This document shows, piece by piece, positions 46,645-58,336 of a stretch of 64,000 bases of DNA; the first letter of the stretch is position 1, and each line of letters starts with the position of its first letter. The position numbers and the translations under genes are program-made. The stretch lies in NCBI GenBank assembly GCA_950106755.1, contig OX467090.1, forward strand, positions 13,081,489 to 13,145,488, read 5' to 3'. Origin of the DNA: Climacium dendroides (Eukaryota; Streptophyta; Bryopsida; Hypnales; Climaciaceae). Below the pieces are notes generated by a model, which saw only the letters and a program-made list of their open reading frames with translations, had not been told where the DNA came from and ran no database searches.

Positions 46645-46800
46645 GGAAAACTATGAATTGAATACCTGGAGGAAAATTATGAAATGAATACCTAGAGGGA
46701 AACTCTAAAATGAATACCTTGTGAAAATTTGTGAAGTGAATACTTTGAGGAAAACAATAAAATGAATACCTGGAGGAAAATTGTAAAGTGAATACCATAA
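46645..46800 (+). repeat. Degenerate 26-28-bp minisatellite
   Basis: About six units of the form GAGGAAAATTATGAAATGAA followed by TACCTG, with substitutions and small indels, directly beyond the end of the PAH gene. Confidence 0.8.
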
Positions 46801-46887
46801 GGCAAATCACCTCATGAACTCCATGTGGAAATCATTCATCAAATTGCTATTTGGTAAAGTATTGTGCAAAAGCCATTTGGTAGAGCA

Positions 46888-49700
46888 TCAAAGCAACACT
46901 GTGTCACTGTTGGAGATCATGAAGGCTACACCACAAGATAATCCCATCTTTGAAAGCAGTTTATGAAAGCCTTGAGGTAAAATATTGTTTGGTAAATCAC
47001 CAAAGGCCATGGAAATGTTCCATGTAATCCTCTCTCCTACTATGTACACTACTTTGTACAAACCTAACATCTTCTCCTTTCTTCTGCATCCAAACATAAC
47101 ACCAAATTAATTTAGATTAAATGAAATTTTGGTTATTCAAACAACATGACTAAAATTATGTGTGACAATTCCTCTAATGCAATGTTAGTGTTTGTATTTA
47201 CTAATACAGTACCTAGGCTTATTAAACCCAAACTACACCAATGACTTCATTTTGATAAACAAAAGGGATCAAAATCAAAAGCATGATAATTACCAAACAA
47301 TTTATATATACAACTTAGAGTGAAGTAGCTCCATAATAGCAAACATCTTCTCAACTTACATCATAGAGAATAAACAAAAGGAGTCAAAATCAACACAAGT
47401 CCAAATAAATTATGCTTAAAATTTTTCACTAAAAGCATCTCAAGGAAGTAGTCAAAAGTCAAAACGTACCATGCATGAGGAACTTGCCTACAATCCTCAC
47501 GGCCTCTTTAATCAAAGGTCAAAACGTACCATGCATGAGGAACTTGCCTACAATCCTCATGGCCTCTTTAGTCAAAGGTCAAAACGTACCATGCATGAGG
47601 AACTTGCCTACAATCCTCACGGCCTCTTTAGTCAAAAGTCAAAACATACCATGCATAAAGAACTTGCCTACAGTCCTCACAGCCTCTTTATCAGTCATAC
47701 CATTGATGTTTGTGAAAATGTTTTTCTTCTCCAACATATTTTCATGCTTCATAAACACCCTAATCTTGGAGTACATGTCATCCACATCATTATTACCAAT
47801 GTTCTCTATGATCAGTTTCTCAACAATAGACAGTGGCAACACCATCTTTGAATGTTTAGGTAGAGGTGGTGCTTTGGAGTTTCTGCCGTGAATTTGCTTT
47901 GAAACTCTACATGTCGTTTGCTATACAACATCAATAGGACAATAGAATTAGTGTTTTTAACTTCTAAAATATAGTTTAACTAATTAAAAAATTTTAAATC
48001 AAATACTTGTACAGAATAATTTAAAATTTAAAATTAATTCAATCACATACAAGATCACTTGAAATAGTGTTGTGTTCCACTTCTTCAATGTAATCTTTCT
48101 CAGCCAAATTTGAACAAAACTGCATCTCGATCTTAGTCTCTGTTTCTTTAAATGGCTCCTGTGATGCAACAAGCTACATGCTACATAATGTTAGTCACTA
48201 GTTCACTATCTCTCTAAATTTACAAAAGTACATGGAATTAAAAGCATCAAAAAGAATATTGTACACTAACCTGTAAATGGGATGAAGTTGTAGCCATCAA
48301 ATTAGTTTGCTCGTCAATTGTTTCCACTTCCACTTGCTCTCTTGATTCCTCCACAATTTGATTATTTGAGGTGATATGAGGGGACTAGTTGCCGGCCTAC
48401 ACATAACAAAGGACTCCTGTAAGTTCAATTTGGGATTAGAAAAGAATTTAAAACAAGAAACTTGAATCGTTTTTTAGAATGCTAAAGAGCAAATCCTCTT
48501 ATGCCTACACACCTTAATAATATTATGTAGGTCAAAAGTTCAGTTGAAGTTTTGAATAAGTTACATGTGAGTGACTATTTTCAGTTCATAGTGACGTTTT
48601 AAATTCCAATTGACATTGGTGAAAGAACTAACCTCATGGTTTACATGGTTACTTTCGACCTTCAACTTCTTTCTTGCATAGTGCAGTATCTCCTTGATAA
48701 TTTCGTAAATTTCTTTGGTTTTCATTTTGTATGTAGTTGATCTAAAATTCAGCGCTACTAGTTCTGACTTTTTGTCATCTATAAAAGTTCTCAATGCAGT
48801 AAAAACCTTTGCATCTCTGAGATTTGGAAGATTTGCAAACAGACCATAGTTTGTCAACCAACCCTTGATATTGCAGCGATTGGTCATCAATATAAGATAT
48901 TGGTTGTATTGTTGTAGAAGTGTTGTCGTAGAAGTTCCTTGCCATACAATTTTCCAGCTTCTTTATGTGCAGCATGTGGTGGAATGAAGATCTATTTGTA
49001 GCTTGGAATTTCAAAGTAACTGCAAGGTTCATCTGCTAAAGTCCGCATCACTTTAAAACGAAAAGGGCATTGTTCAACAACAAAGGACAAAACAGGTGCA
49101 ATTGATCCACAACTCCCTGTTGCTACATGTAACATTTAAATTCATCATTAGAATTCATCATTAGACAAAATACAACTATAAACAATTCATTCAATGTAGA
49201 CTAAGTAAAGTATATTCCTTGTTGTAATCTCTCACCTGGTGCACCACATGGATCTGAAAGTGGAGAATTCCATTTTGTAAAATTGATCTTTGTAGGAGGA
49301 GGAGAAGGAAGATGTGTAGTTGGTCCACACTTCCGTGTTGTTGCTGCATGTGACAATGAAGTTCAAACATCATTATAATTTCACATTTTAGAATAATTAT
49401 GTCATACAACTACATGTATCATGGAAATTCAACATCACAATGCAATTCAAACCAGGATATTCTTACACTTCTCCACATCACAGGGAAGAAGCTGCATTGG
49501 TGGTAAACCAAGAGAGATTAGCTTCATATTGTTTGTTGAATTTTTTCTTCTCTGTGTTAAAGGTAGCTATTACTTGATTGCTCCATGTTTTCTACTAGCT
49601 TCATCTTTTTATTCTTTGGTGCCATCTGTATACAATTACTTTTTAATTTCACTTTCCATCATTGAAATGTATTCCATAGAAGAATCTTGAAATACAGATC
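46888..49700 (-). pseudogene. Broken multi-exon gene, unknown family
   Basis: Several minus-strand blocks look like exons: near 49265-49345 (RKCGPTTHLPSPPPTKINF, donor GTGAGA); near 49120-49030 (GSCGSIAPVLSFVVEQCPF, FKVMRTLADEP); 48880-48640 (WLTNYGLFANLPNLRDAKVF, KTKEIYEIIKEILHYARKKL, donor after NHE); 47924-47642 (KMVLPLSIVEKLIIENIGNN, EAVRTVGKFFMHG, donor GTATGT); and 47097-46888 (LPNNILPQGFHKLLSKMGL). Between the second and third blocks the frame meets a TAG and shifts, so the gene is probably dead or has introns I cannot place. No domain is recognised. It borders the minisatellite and lies just outside the giant element. Confidence 0.4.
47461..47700 (-). repeat. 60-bp tandem repeat of an exon end with splice donor
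   Basis: Four exact-length 60-bp units (47461, 47521, 47581, 47641). On the minus strand each reads the end of an exon (KEAVRIVGKFLMH) followed by a GT(A)CGT donor. The unit at 47641, joined to the exon body, is the most diverged, and the other three are near identical, so the array grew recently by copying the exon-intron junction. Confidence 0.85.
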
Positions 49701-50249
49701 ATCAAAAAGCACAAACTTCAAAGAATAAAATTTCTTGCTAATTGCATAAGACTAAGGAATCTAATCTATTTTAATGACTTTGTAGACTCAAGAGATTCTT
49801 TCATACCTGTAATGTTTGCTTCCCGGTAAGAATTGTTGCTCCGCAATGCCTAGTGCCTATAAATTATAAAATTACTTGGAAGTCAATCTACAAGTTCTTG
49901 AATGATAAAAATAAAAGTAAAACAATTTGATAAAAAAAATTATACAAATCAAAACCTAAATTGAAATCTGAGACTGAAACATAAATTTGAAACCTTAAAC
50001 AAAACTTGAGTTTGAAACCTCAGACGGAACCTGAGTCTCAAAACCTAGCAACACACTCAGAAGATACATAACCTGCTTGCAACCTTTAAGATCAATCAAA
50101 GAGGCACTCACTGAGAATTACAATCGAAAATCTGAAACTAAACTGCTTCCCTAACACCAAGTCTAAGCGATTCAAAACTTAGAACCTCACTTCCGATTTC
50201 GGTGGGAAAGAGAAAACGACTCTTGCTTCAAGTCACAGGGCGTTCGGAT

Positions 50250-53169
50250 AGCAGGCATCAATGACCGTGCATTGTACTCTATCGATTTCAAAAACTAGTA
50301 GAAGCTCTCACACTCTCTCACACAGCATTGCAAGGGAGCAATCACGAAAAACTGGCTATGGCGAGAAAATCATAGCAAACTTCAACCAAACCACAACAAG
50401 AGCAAGATCAATTTGTTTAAGATCCAAATGTGCTCTAGAAACAAAAGAGAAATGCAAACCAAAATCCAGATGTGCTCCGAAACCTAGAGAGAAATGCAAA
50501 CAAAAGGAAGACAATACAGACGGAGAGTACGAGGATTTTTCATCCAGTTTTCATCCATTGTGGGGTGGTAATGGATTGTGACATGCACTAACTTGAGAAG
50601 ACATGATGGGGTGGCGAAGTGTCATGATGAACCCAAAGTTTGCCTCACTTGCTCACTTGATCTATTTTCATTCATTTGTGACAGCAACGATTTTGATGTA
50701 TCATGGTGAACTTTTCTTATCATTGATATTTGTGATGACTTTCCATCATGATTAATGGCTAGGAATAATATATATAATGAGTAAAGATGTTTCTCCCTTA
50801 CAAAAAGTTATAACAAAATAATCAATTGACAACATATATGTGGATTTCATAACTCACTTAGTGTACACATAAAAAAAACTTTATTTATTACTCTATTAAT
50901 TATGTAAATTAGTATAAATTGTAAAAGGTCAAGAAATTCAAGTAAGATATCTAATAAAAATATTTATTTGGACTAGTATAGTACAAGGTTTATGAAGAGT
51001 TTGTTGAGGTAGTTTGTCTTTTCAATTATTCTAGTCTTTAATGTCTTTAGGTTGCTTTATCCATTTATTAATTTATTGTATGACCATTAATTTGAATCAT
51101 ATTAAATTATTAATAATCCCTGCTTATCAATTGAAATGTTTGTTGTCAGGAGGACCAATATGAATGCGGTATGATTAGCAAAAGATTGGAAGCAACCATG
51201 AAGAGCTTCATGAATCACCTCTTGAAGCTTCAAGAATTGAATATTGAACAACTACCACCTACCTAAGTTGTCACACCGTCCATCCAGTCCGATTTGTCCG
51301 TCTGTCCAGGACGTCTGATGACCCCAACCCACCCAATGTGACAACCTAGAAACTGTCACAATGGACGGATGGTCCGTCCGTCCGGGACGTCCGATGACTT
51401 CAACTCGCCTGATGTGACAACACTGCCACCTACAGAGGAGCTTTTTTCAGCGGTGCATAAAAGATGAATCTAACAATTGTATAATGATGATGATATATAA
51501 GATTCACAAGAATTTATGACAGCATTGCAAGAAAACCCAGTTGGAGTATTGCCTATACTACTAAACCGACTCATGTTAAAGATATGACCATATGAAAATT
51601 ATATTTTAATGAATTGAAATTTTTGGATATTACCTTTGCAAATTAATTAAAATCTATACCTATCCAAGTATTTAAAAAACATTTGTTGTTTATCTTACTT
51701 TGGCAAAATTTATTTGGAAAACCAATCTTCATACATAACAATAAACAAAAAAATAAGACCTAAAATATAATTTATTATAGAGTTAGGTTTTATGGTGACT
51801 AATTCAAAAGTATTATGATTGTGGTTGACAAGTGTACACGAATATAACAAAGTTAGCTAGAAAAGTTTTGATTAAGACTTGTATCTATTCAAAACATTCA
51901 TTTGGTGTCATTTAACTCCTATCTCTTTAGTAAATAAAAATATATGAAATTGATAGTAATCGAAGTGCCATTTTCACATTAACATATGCTTGTTATGTAA
52001 ATAGATATGCTAAATAATATATGCGAATTGCAGTTCATCACAACGATGTGCACCACTAAGTTAAGATGTCCACCCGTAAAACCTTTTTATTATAAGAATG
52101 TGTATATCCTTTCCTATCTTTATTTTTACCTCTTCTAAAAGTGTTGTCACACCACTATTGTTGCAGTTGGAGGAATTGAAGAGTGGCAAGGCAATGATAA
52201 CCCCAATGTGGTCGCAAGTATACATGAATCATTTTTATTTGTCTCTACACTATCCATAGATTTTGTAGATTGCAAATCTAAAGTAAAGTTTAAGAACATC
52301 AACAACTTTTGAAGCTAGTACTAGTGGATCAACAAATCTAAATAATTCAATTAGCTACTTGGCTACTCCTTGTAGAATGTGGATAAATCAATCCTAGGAC
52401 ATTAGCTAGTGCTAGTGGATTAGCTAGTCAATCGTAGAGGTTCAACTAGTTCCAAATGACTAAGCTGCAATGGATCAAAAATCAATATAGTAAACTCTTT
52501 TTACTCCCTTATGTTATGTCACTTAATGTTGATCATGTTTTTCAAAGAAAATGAATTTCATTGGAACTCAGTAACACAATCAGAGGAATCCGTAGCTTAG
52601 CTTAGATCAACATTGAAATTCCAGATTTGGTTGCTCTGTGGAAATGGGACGAAATATCAGACCTAAATGAAGAAGCACATAACCCAAAATTAGTACTTTA
52701 GTTAGGACTTGGGACGGGGCTTGGGACCAGTGTGTACAGGTATGAATTGAAGTACAGTAGATTTGTTTTAGTTCCATGATGGTAACTCTTCATGCAAACT
52801 CCTTTGCGTTAATTAGGTGTCGATCATGATCTGCTAAAGAATGCATTGTAGCAGCAGAGCGAAGTGGGTCATTTGGAGACTTTGCTCGAGTAAATTGTCA
52901 TTATGTTGAGACCTTGGATGGGATGACTAGCTAAGAATCATGGATTCTAGACAAATATATACTGCTCTTAACTGCAACGTACTGACTGCAAGTGGTTTGT
53001 GGATAGAGGTTGTATGTATACATTTTTCGATTGTCGATTAACTTTGATTGCGACACTGCGATTGGCCAATGAGTAAACATTTGCTTTCCTAATATTTGAG
53101 GCTTGCAACAGTGGGATATATATTGGATGGCATAAATAAATACGCTCAACGACTCTTTATCACAGCTGC
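50250..53169. other. AT-rich gene-free DNA
   Basis: No exon is supported. A 106-codon open frame at 50261 contains a small internal duplication (CALETKEKCK and CAPKPREKCK) but has no other support. A direct repeat at 51272-51420 is listed separately. From about 52840 the DNA matches the complement of about 5820-5980 beside copy A. Confidence 0.5.
51272..51420 (+). repeat. Two 70-75-bp direct repeats rich in GTCCGTC
   Basis: Two units start GTCACA and end TGTGACAAC. Each contains GTCCGTC(T/C)GTCC, GGACGTC(T/C)GATGAC and AATGTGACAAC (or a variant). This is a GC-rich island in very AT-rich DNA, probably part of a repeat element. Confidence 0.65.
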
Positions 53170-55010
53170 AGTGTTTGACCGCACATAATACACTAGAAAT
53201 TAAGGTCCCTAATTAATAGGTGCAGATATTCTCTGAATCTCTGTACCAAAATCGAAGGGAAGATAGTGAGAGCTTCAACTTCATCGAAGATAATTGGCAT
53301 AGACATTCCGCTTCCTAGTGTTTAGTTAAATTCCCAGTCTAGCTAGGAGACTCAAATTTATTGGTAGAAAAAAAAAATACATGCCATTGCAGGTAGTTAG
53401 CCACGCATAATCATTCTCCCTGTCAACCCCAACCAAAACTAGTGTTTCGTCTCCAAAAACGATAGAACCAACAGCTCACAAGCAAGCTGATTGTCTGGAA
53501 AAAACTTCTAGAGCTGCACTAAGTACGTGCCACCCAGAGCAGTATCCAGCACTACGAATTAGTGATTGGAAAGACGAAGTACAGAGACTTTAGAAAATGG
53601 GCAAAAACACAAATGTATAATTCAGCTAATCAAATTCAATCATAGATTAATAAAAAATAAGTAAACTAGCCAGGTCAATCCATATGGAGCTAAATGGACT
53701 TCGGACTCCGGTGGCGAGCAAGCCTCGACTCCTTCAGCTGGTTCTCTAAAGTCGCAGTAGCAACAAACCATCACAGATCTAGGAACCTGCATTCACAAAG
53801 GAAAGTTGGTAAACACTATCAATGCAAAAAGAGATGAAACCAGAAATCATGGAGCTACTTGAGAAACACACAGCTTCAATATGCTTTGCATGTTCCACAT
53901 GAGGCACTGAAAGCACACCACGGTTTCAATTTGCAGATGGGACCAAATACATAGCAGTGAGAGCCAAACCAAGCTACAACAACATACCACTGGGTACAAC
54001 CCGGACAGGAGTGACAAGAAGCCATTTACCGTCCGGCATTACACTGCATTCGTTCGGAAGATAGATACCAGCTGAAGCCCAAGATGCAAATAAATGTTTG
54101 ATCAAAAGCCTATCTCGCCATGCATGCTGATTGGGTTACTAGCGAGCTAGGTAGCGTACCATGCTAGTAGTGCAAGTCGCACTTGATGAGGCCGAACACC
54201 GCACCCAACACAGAATTCAGGATTCCGCCGAGGATGCGGAGCACCGCGGTGATCTTCACCTCCAAGAAGCCGGTGACTTCGTTGTACAAGAATTCGAGCT
54301 CCGTGACGTCCTCCGGGCATTCGTACGTGCCAGTGTGCTTCCCGCCATCCAAGCCGATCACCACGACCACGATCTTCAATTCCAACTCCTTCAACTTCAG
54401 TAGGACCGTCTTGCCCACGGGGACCAAGATCCCATTCAGCCAGATGGGATCCTTGCAAGAGTTCTTGCACGAGACTTCGTGCGCATGCGAGGCCACCACG
54501 GCGCCCAGCAGCAGCACCAGCACCAGGCTAGACTTCATCGCCGACGACGTCGCCATTGCTAGCTAGCTCAGGAAGACCGAGTCGAATGGAATTCTGGAGT
54601 TCGAAAGTAACGGACTGGAAGCTGACCGGGGGATCGAACTGAGAAGCTACAGCTGACAGAAGTGGAGATGGGTGACAGTTGTGAGGGCTGCTGGGGTTTA
54701 AGTACTTGTTGCTGGCCGAGGTGGGGACGTGGCAGGGACCGGCAATAATTTGTTGGTTCTCTCAAGTCAAGGTGGGAGATGGGTATATTAAGCTCGTCCT
54801 TGTGGATCGCGCGGGTACGTCATCGAAAACAGAACTACCAGCCCGGAGTTCCATGTAAAACATGGCCTCCTTTTTTTGAGGTTCCGTCTGCGCGTGGGTG
54901 GTTGGATTATGTGTTTCTGAAGCTCTCCGCTCTGATTTTGGAAATCGGATCGACCAGCTACACTGTTTTGTCCTAATAGTACTGACCAGTGAGCAGTCAT
55001 CCCAGAACTA
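53170..55010 (-). repeat. Segmental duplication, copy C
   Basis: Third copy of the secreted-protein segment, in the same orientation as copy B. It is more diverged in the flanks (indels in the 3' region, a shortened promoter region) but has an intact coding frame. Confidence 0.8.
54164..54556 (-). CDS. Small secreted four-cysteine protein, copy C
   Basis: Single-exon gene, 130 residues, with the same features as at 3923 and 13523: signal-peptide-like residues 1-25, cysteines 30, 34, 80 and 126, and GLDGGKHTGTYEC. It differs from copy B at residue 5 (A to S), at residue 56 (E to K) and in the valine run (V67I). The flanks have diverged much more than the coding region, which points to selection to keep the protein or to gene conversion. 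The TATA-like box here is TACTTAAAC near 54700. Function unknown. Confidence 0.85.
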   Translation of the reverse strand: MATSSAMKSSLVLVLLLGAVVASHAHEVSCKNSCKDPIWLNGILVPVGKTVLLKLKELELKIVVVVIGLDGGKHTGTYECPEDVTELEFLYNEVTGFLEVKITAVLRILGGILNSVLGAVFGLIKCDLHY

Positions 55011-55569
55011 GTTTATGGAACTACCTTCAAGACAAAAGGGCAGTAACTTTCGCTATACTGAGAGTGAGTAGCATTAAAAAATAGAAAAAAAAGGATTTTG
55101 CAACTTTTAAAGGGTTTTTTGGGAGTACTATAACACAAAATTGACTAAATAGATGCTAATTCCAATGTGGAGGAAGTTACTTAGGGTCGAACATTCATGA
55201 ATGAAGAGCATGCGTCCACGTCCTAGCTAGGGTTCCCTGAAGTGCTTCCGTTCTGCATTGCCCCTACCAGGCTCCGGGCCAGACTCTTGTAATAAGGATT
55301 AAGTAATTAACTTGCATTGACACTTGGAAAAGTTGATATTTCGTCGTCGGTGAATACTGACAATTAAGTTTCAGTGGCTTCCCCGAGCGGGAAGAAATGA
55401 TTAAAACTGGATTAGGTGAAGAGCTTGTGCATGCGCTGATTGGTCCTGGCCATTACGCGCGCGGGGCATGCCGGCATGCATTCCAGTGCGAGGCACACTC
55501 ACTGACGCTTCTACTTCAGTGTCAGCCAACAGTCCAACGCCCCCGAGCCTTGTCAACCGGGACCACAAG

Positions 55570-56031
55570 GGTCTCATAGTGGGTTCCCAGTGGGGGAAAC
55601 TTGGAAAATTCCCGGTGTTTCTCTTTGTTACGAAGCGAACACCGGGAATTTTTGGAACACAGGGAAAAGTGGGACTCACAGGGAAATTCACACGGACACC
55701 GGGAAAAATATGACGGGGAACTCACAGGGAAACTTGGGACTCACAGGGTCGTCATGTAATGAAGAAAGGATGAAAATTTCCTTCGTGGATGGATGAAATC
55801 ACAAATTTGGATGGATGAACATGGATGAAAATTATGCTTTGGGGATGGACGAAATCACAGATATTGGATGGATGTATATGGATGAAAATTTGATACATGG
55901 ATGGATGAGATCACACATCTCATATGGATGGATGCGGATGAAAAATGGATTTGTGGATGGATGAAATCGTGAATATCAGATGGATTATTATGGATGAAAA
56001 TATGCTTTTTGAATGGATGAAATTGCAAATT
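55570..56031 (+). repeat. Degenerate GGGAAA repeats then a GGATGGATGAAA minisatellite
   Basis: At 55590-55750 short units around ACACCGGGAA and CTCACAGGGAAA recur irregularly. From 55768 to about 56082 there are about five units of 56-62 bp, each with GGATGGATGAAATCAC, a GATGGATG block and GGATGAAAAT. The second array overlaps the 3' end of the exon at 56032-56385. Confidence 0.75.
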
Positions 56032-57059
56032 TCAGATGGATGGAAATGGATGAAAAATTGCTTTATATATTGATGAAAAATACAATGACCGCCTTACTAC
56101 ACTGCCAGTGCAGCTGCGGCTGTGAACTCCAGGGAGGACCTTTCGCCCTGAACAAGGCCATGTTAGTGAAGGGAATTGAGACCCATCAATGACTGGCCAT
56201 AAATGTTTAATTCCAAAGTAGCCAAAAACGCGTCTGAGATTCTCCTTCAAATTCCACACGTGTTGCTCCTGCGTGAGTGACCATGGACAAGGTGCTCCAC
56301 TCCCATCGCCTCCGACACTACTATCTGGGGGCGTCGGATGTGCACGGCCGGACCTCATCGATGAATCTGAAGTGCTCTCGCGCTCCTGCGAAGTGAAGGC
56401 AGTCGTTCAGATCCACTCAACAACCATGCCAAACCCAAAAAACACTATGCAAATACGCATGCAAATACATCACCATTGTGGTTAATCGATCTCGGATTCT
56501 TGCAAAAAGGGTCACCACGAAAAAAATTCCAACAAACATTATCTGAATACTATCACATACATCTTTGTCGTGACATACTCAATTATAATCTCGTGATTCA
56601 TGTGCACACAAGCCAGGAAATGAATTGCACAAAGTAGTAGGACGGGAAAGTACATTCCTAGTTGCTGGCAGTCCATGTACTCATGCTTACCTGAACTGGG
56701 ACTTTTGTTTCGTCAATGAGATTGTTTTCAGGTCCCATGGGCACATCCATGACTTCACATCTATCCTTCAAATTCTGCACTCGCTCTTGTTCCTGGTGCC
56801 TGCGTGACGACGGACATGATGCTCCTTTCCCGAGAGAACCGCCGCTACCGTCTGAGGACGTCGTCTTCGCAGCTGAAGCGGTCTCTGGCTCCTGCCAAAA
56901 CGAAGGGAGTCATGAGTACAGCAACCATGTGTATCGCAAAAGACAATAGCTGAGTGTTGCAGCATGGGAAGATTCAAAGTGCGTAGCGGGGAGTCATTCA
57001 TACCTGCACCGGGAGCTCTGGATCGGTGACGTGAGTGTCGTCGGATCCCATCACTTCTT
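56032..57059 (-). CDS. Gene with tandemly duplicated exons, unknown function
   Basis: Minus-strand exons 57059-57004 and 56891-56691 have clean borders (TTTAG / GTATGA; TTGGCAG / GTAAGC) and join in phase 0. A third starts at 56385 after CTTCGCAG and has no certain end; its frame is open to 56032. The exons encode variants of one module: a Ser/Gly-rich part (SSDGSGGSLGKGASCPSS or VGGDGSGAPCPWS), then EQERVQNLKDRCEVM or EQHVWNLKENLRRVF. An acidic end V-P-V-Q or L-P-V-Q precedes each donor. Exon 57059 keeps only the module end (EVMGSDDTHVTDPELPVQ). This is a coiled-coil-like repeat protein with both termini unknown. The zinc-ribbon frame at 58315 may be its 5' part. No family recognised. Confidence 0.45.
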
Positions 57060-57461
57060 CTAAATAGTCCAGCAACAATGTAAAATAGAAATAAGATGCT
57101 CCACAAGCCTGTGCTCAAGCTAGCAATTAAGCATCGGACCGGAAGATAGAATATGAAGAACCTGCGGAAAGAAACGTTCGCCAGTTCAGAAGGCCGCCCC
57201 ACTGCCGGTCCTACAACCAAATCTCAAACCCTAATCAAATTTCCGTTTTTAGTTTAATTGCAATATACCTAAAGGCTAACAAAACTGCACACAAAAGTAC
57301 TCCATATGGAATCCTCCATGTGGAACACAGTTTTTCCAGGAGTTTAAAAAGGCGCTTGCACTCATCTTCTATCCTGCTACACGTGATCCCCTTCTCTAAA
57401 GTGTTTGTATAATACATATTAGGGTGAAAATCGATACTCACCAAAACTGTAGAGAACAATT

Positions 57462-58315
57462 TTAAAAATCCTTGAACCTCGCTGGAAGTCTTTTCTTTCG
57501 AGGTTTCTTTTCCCGTGAAGTCCCTTCTCCTTGTGAAATTCTTTGCAGATTTGGATTGACAGGTGAAAAGGGGAGACCTTCTAGTGAAGATGTTCCTCTT
57601 CCTTGTAGATTCTGATTGACAGGTACAAGGAATAGAACTTCCATTGAAGATGCTCTTTCTTTCATTAATACAGATGAAGTTGATGGAGGCATTATGGCTA
57701 GGGTTTGTGAGCTCAATTCTTCCGTCATAAGTTTTGCACATCTAGGAATGCTTTTAGAACTCTTTCGATAGTGCTTAATTTCAAAAGCATATTTTAGAAT
57801 GTCACTTCCTCTCCAACAAAGCTTAGTCCCGTCATCAGGGAATGTAATGTCCACAATTCTCTCATCAATATCGCTAGATTTGCGCATTGTACGACAATAT
57901 GTTCGCAATTTTTTCAAAAAATCAAGGTTCCATCGTAGTGATGGAGATTTCAAAAAACTATCAACAAATTCATTCTTATCTGGCATAAACCAACTCCGAA
58001 CAATTTCTTATGTTGCTTCTTGTAGCAATGGTGTTGCTTTAAAAAGCTCTTTCCCCAAGACGTACCTCGAGGAAGACCTTTTAATCTTTGCCCATAGACT
58101 CTATCATAAAGTGTTGCATTTGGAAATTGTGGCAAATACCAAAGATGAGGAATTGGAGAATCCTCTGCAATTCCTTGGAGGTCATTACTTGTGACATTTG
58201 CAACAACTTCCTCTCTGACCTCTTGAACTTCTGTTTCTTTAGAGGCTCCACACTCACTACACCATTTTGACGATGCCCTTAAGTATTGGGCTCCACAATC
58301 ATCACAATAAGCCAT
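57462..58315 (-). pseudogene. Zinc-ribbon protein gene with a frameshift
   Basis: The frame from ATG 58315 encodes MAYCDDCGAQYLRASSKWCS then ECG, with cysteines at 4, 7, 19 and 22 spaced as in a zinc ribbon. It continues through IPHLWYLPQFPNATLYDRVY and ends about 57950. The neighbouring frame continues without a gap (EIVRSWFMPDKNEFVDSFL, SPSLRWNLDFLKKLR, DERIVDITFPDDG) to a basic end (SREKKPRKKRLPARFKDF) at 57462. A one-base frameshift near 57990 or a missed intron explains this. Residues near the end repeat SPVNPNLQ and VPVNQNLQ. The basic tail and zinc ribbon suggest nucleic-acid binding, by inference. It may belong with the exons at 57059-56032. Confidence 0.45.
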
Positions 58316-58336
58316 TCCTAAAGAAGGGCAATACAT

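Noticed and set aside
47471..47891. Plus-strand frames with a repeated MHEELAYNPHGLF-type unit
   Set aside because: They are translations of the 60-bp tandem repeat; the minus strand has the exon-like reading with splice donors.
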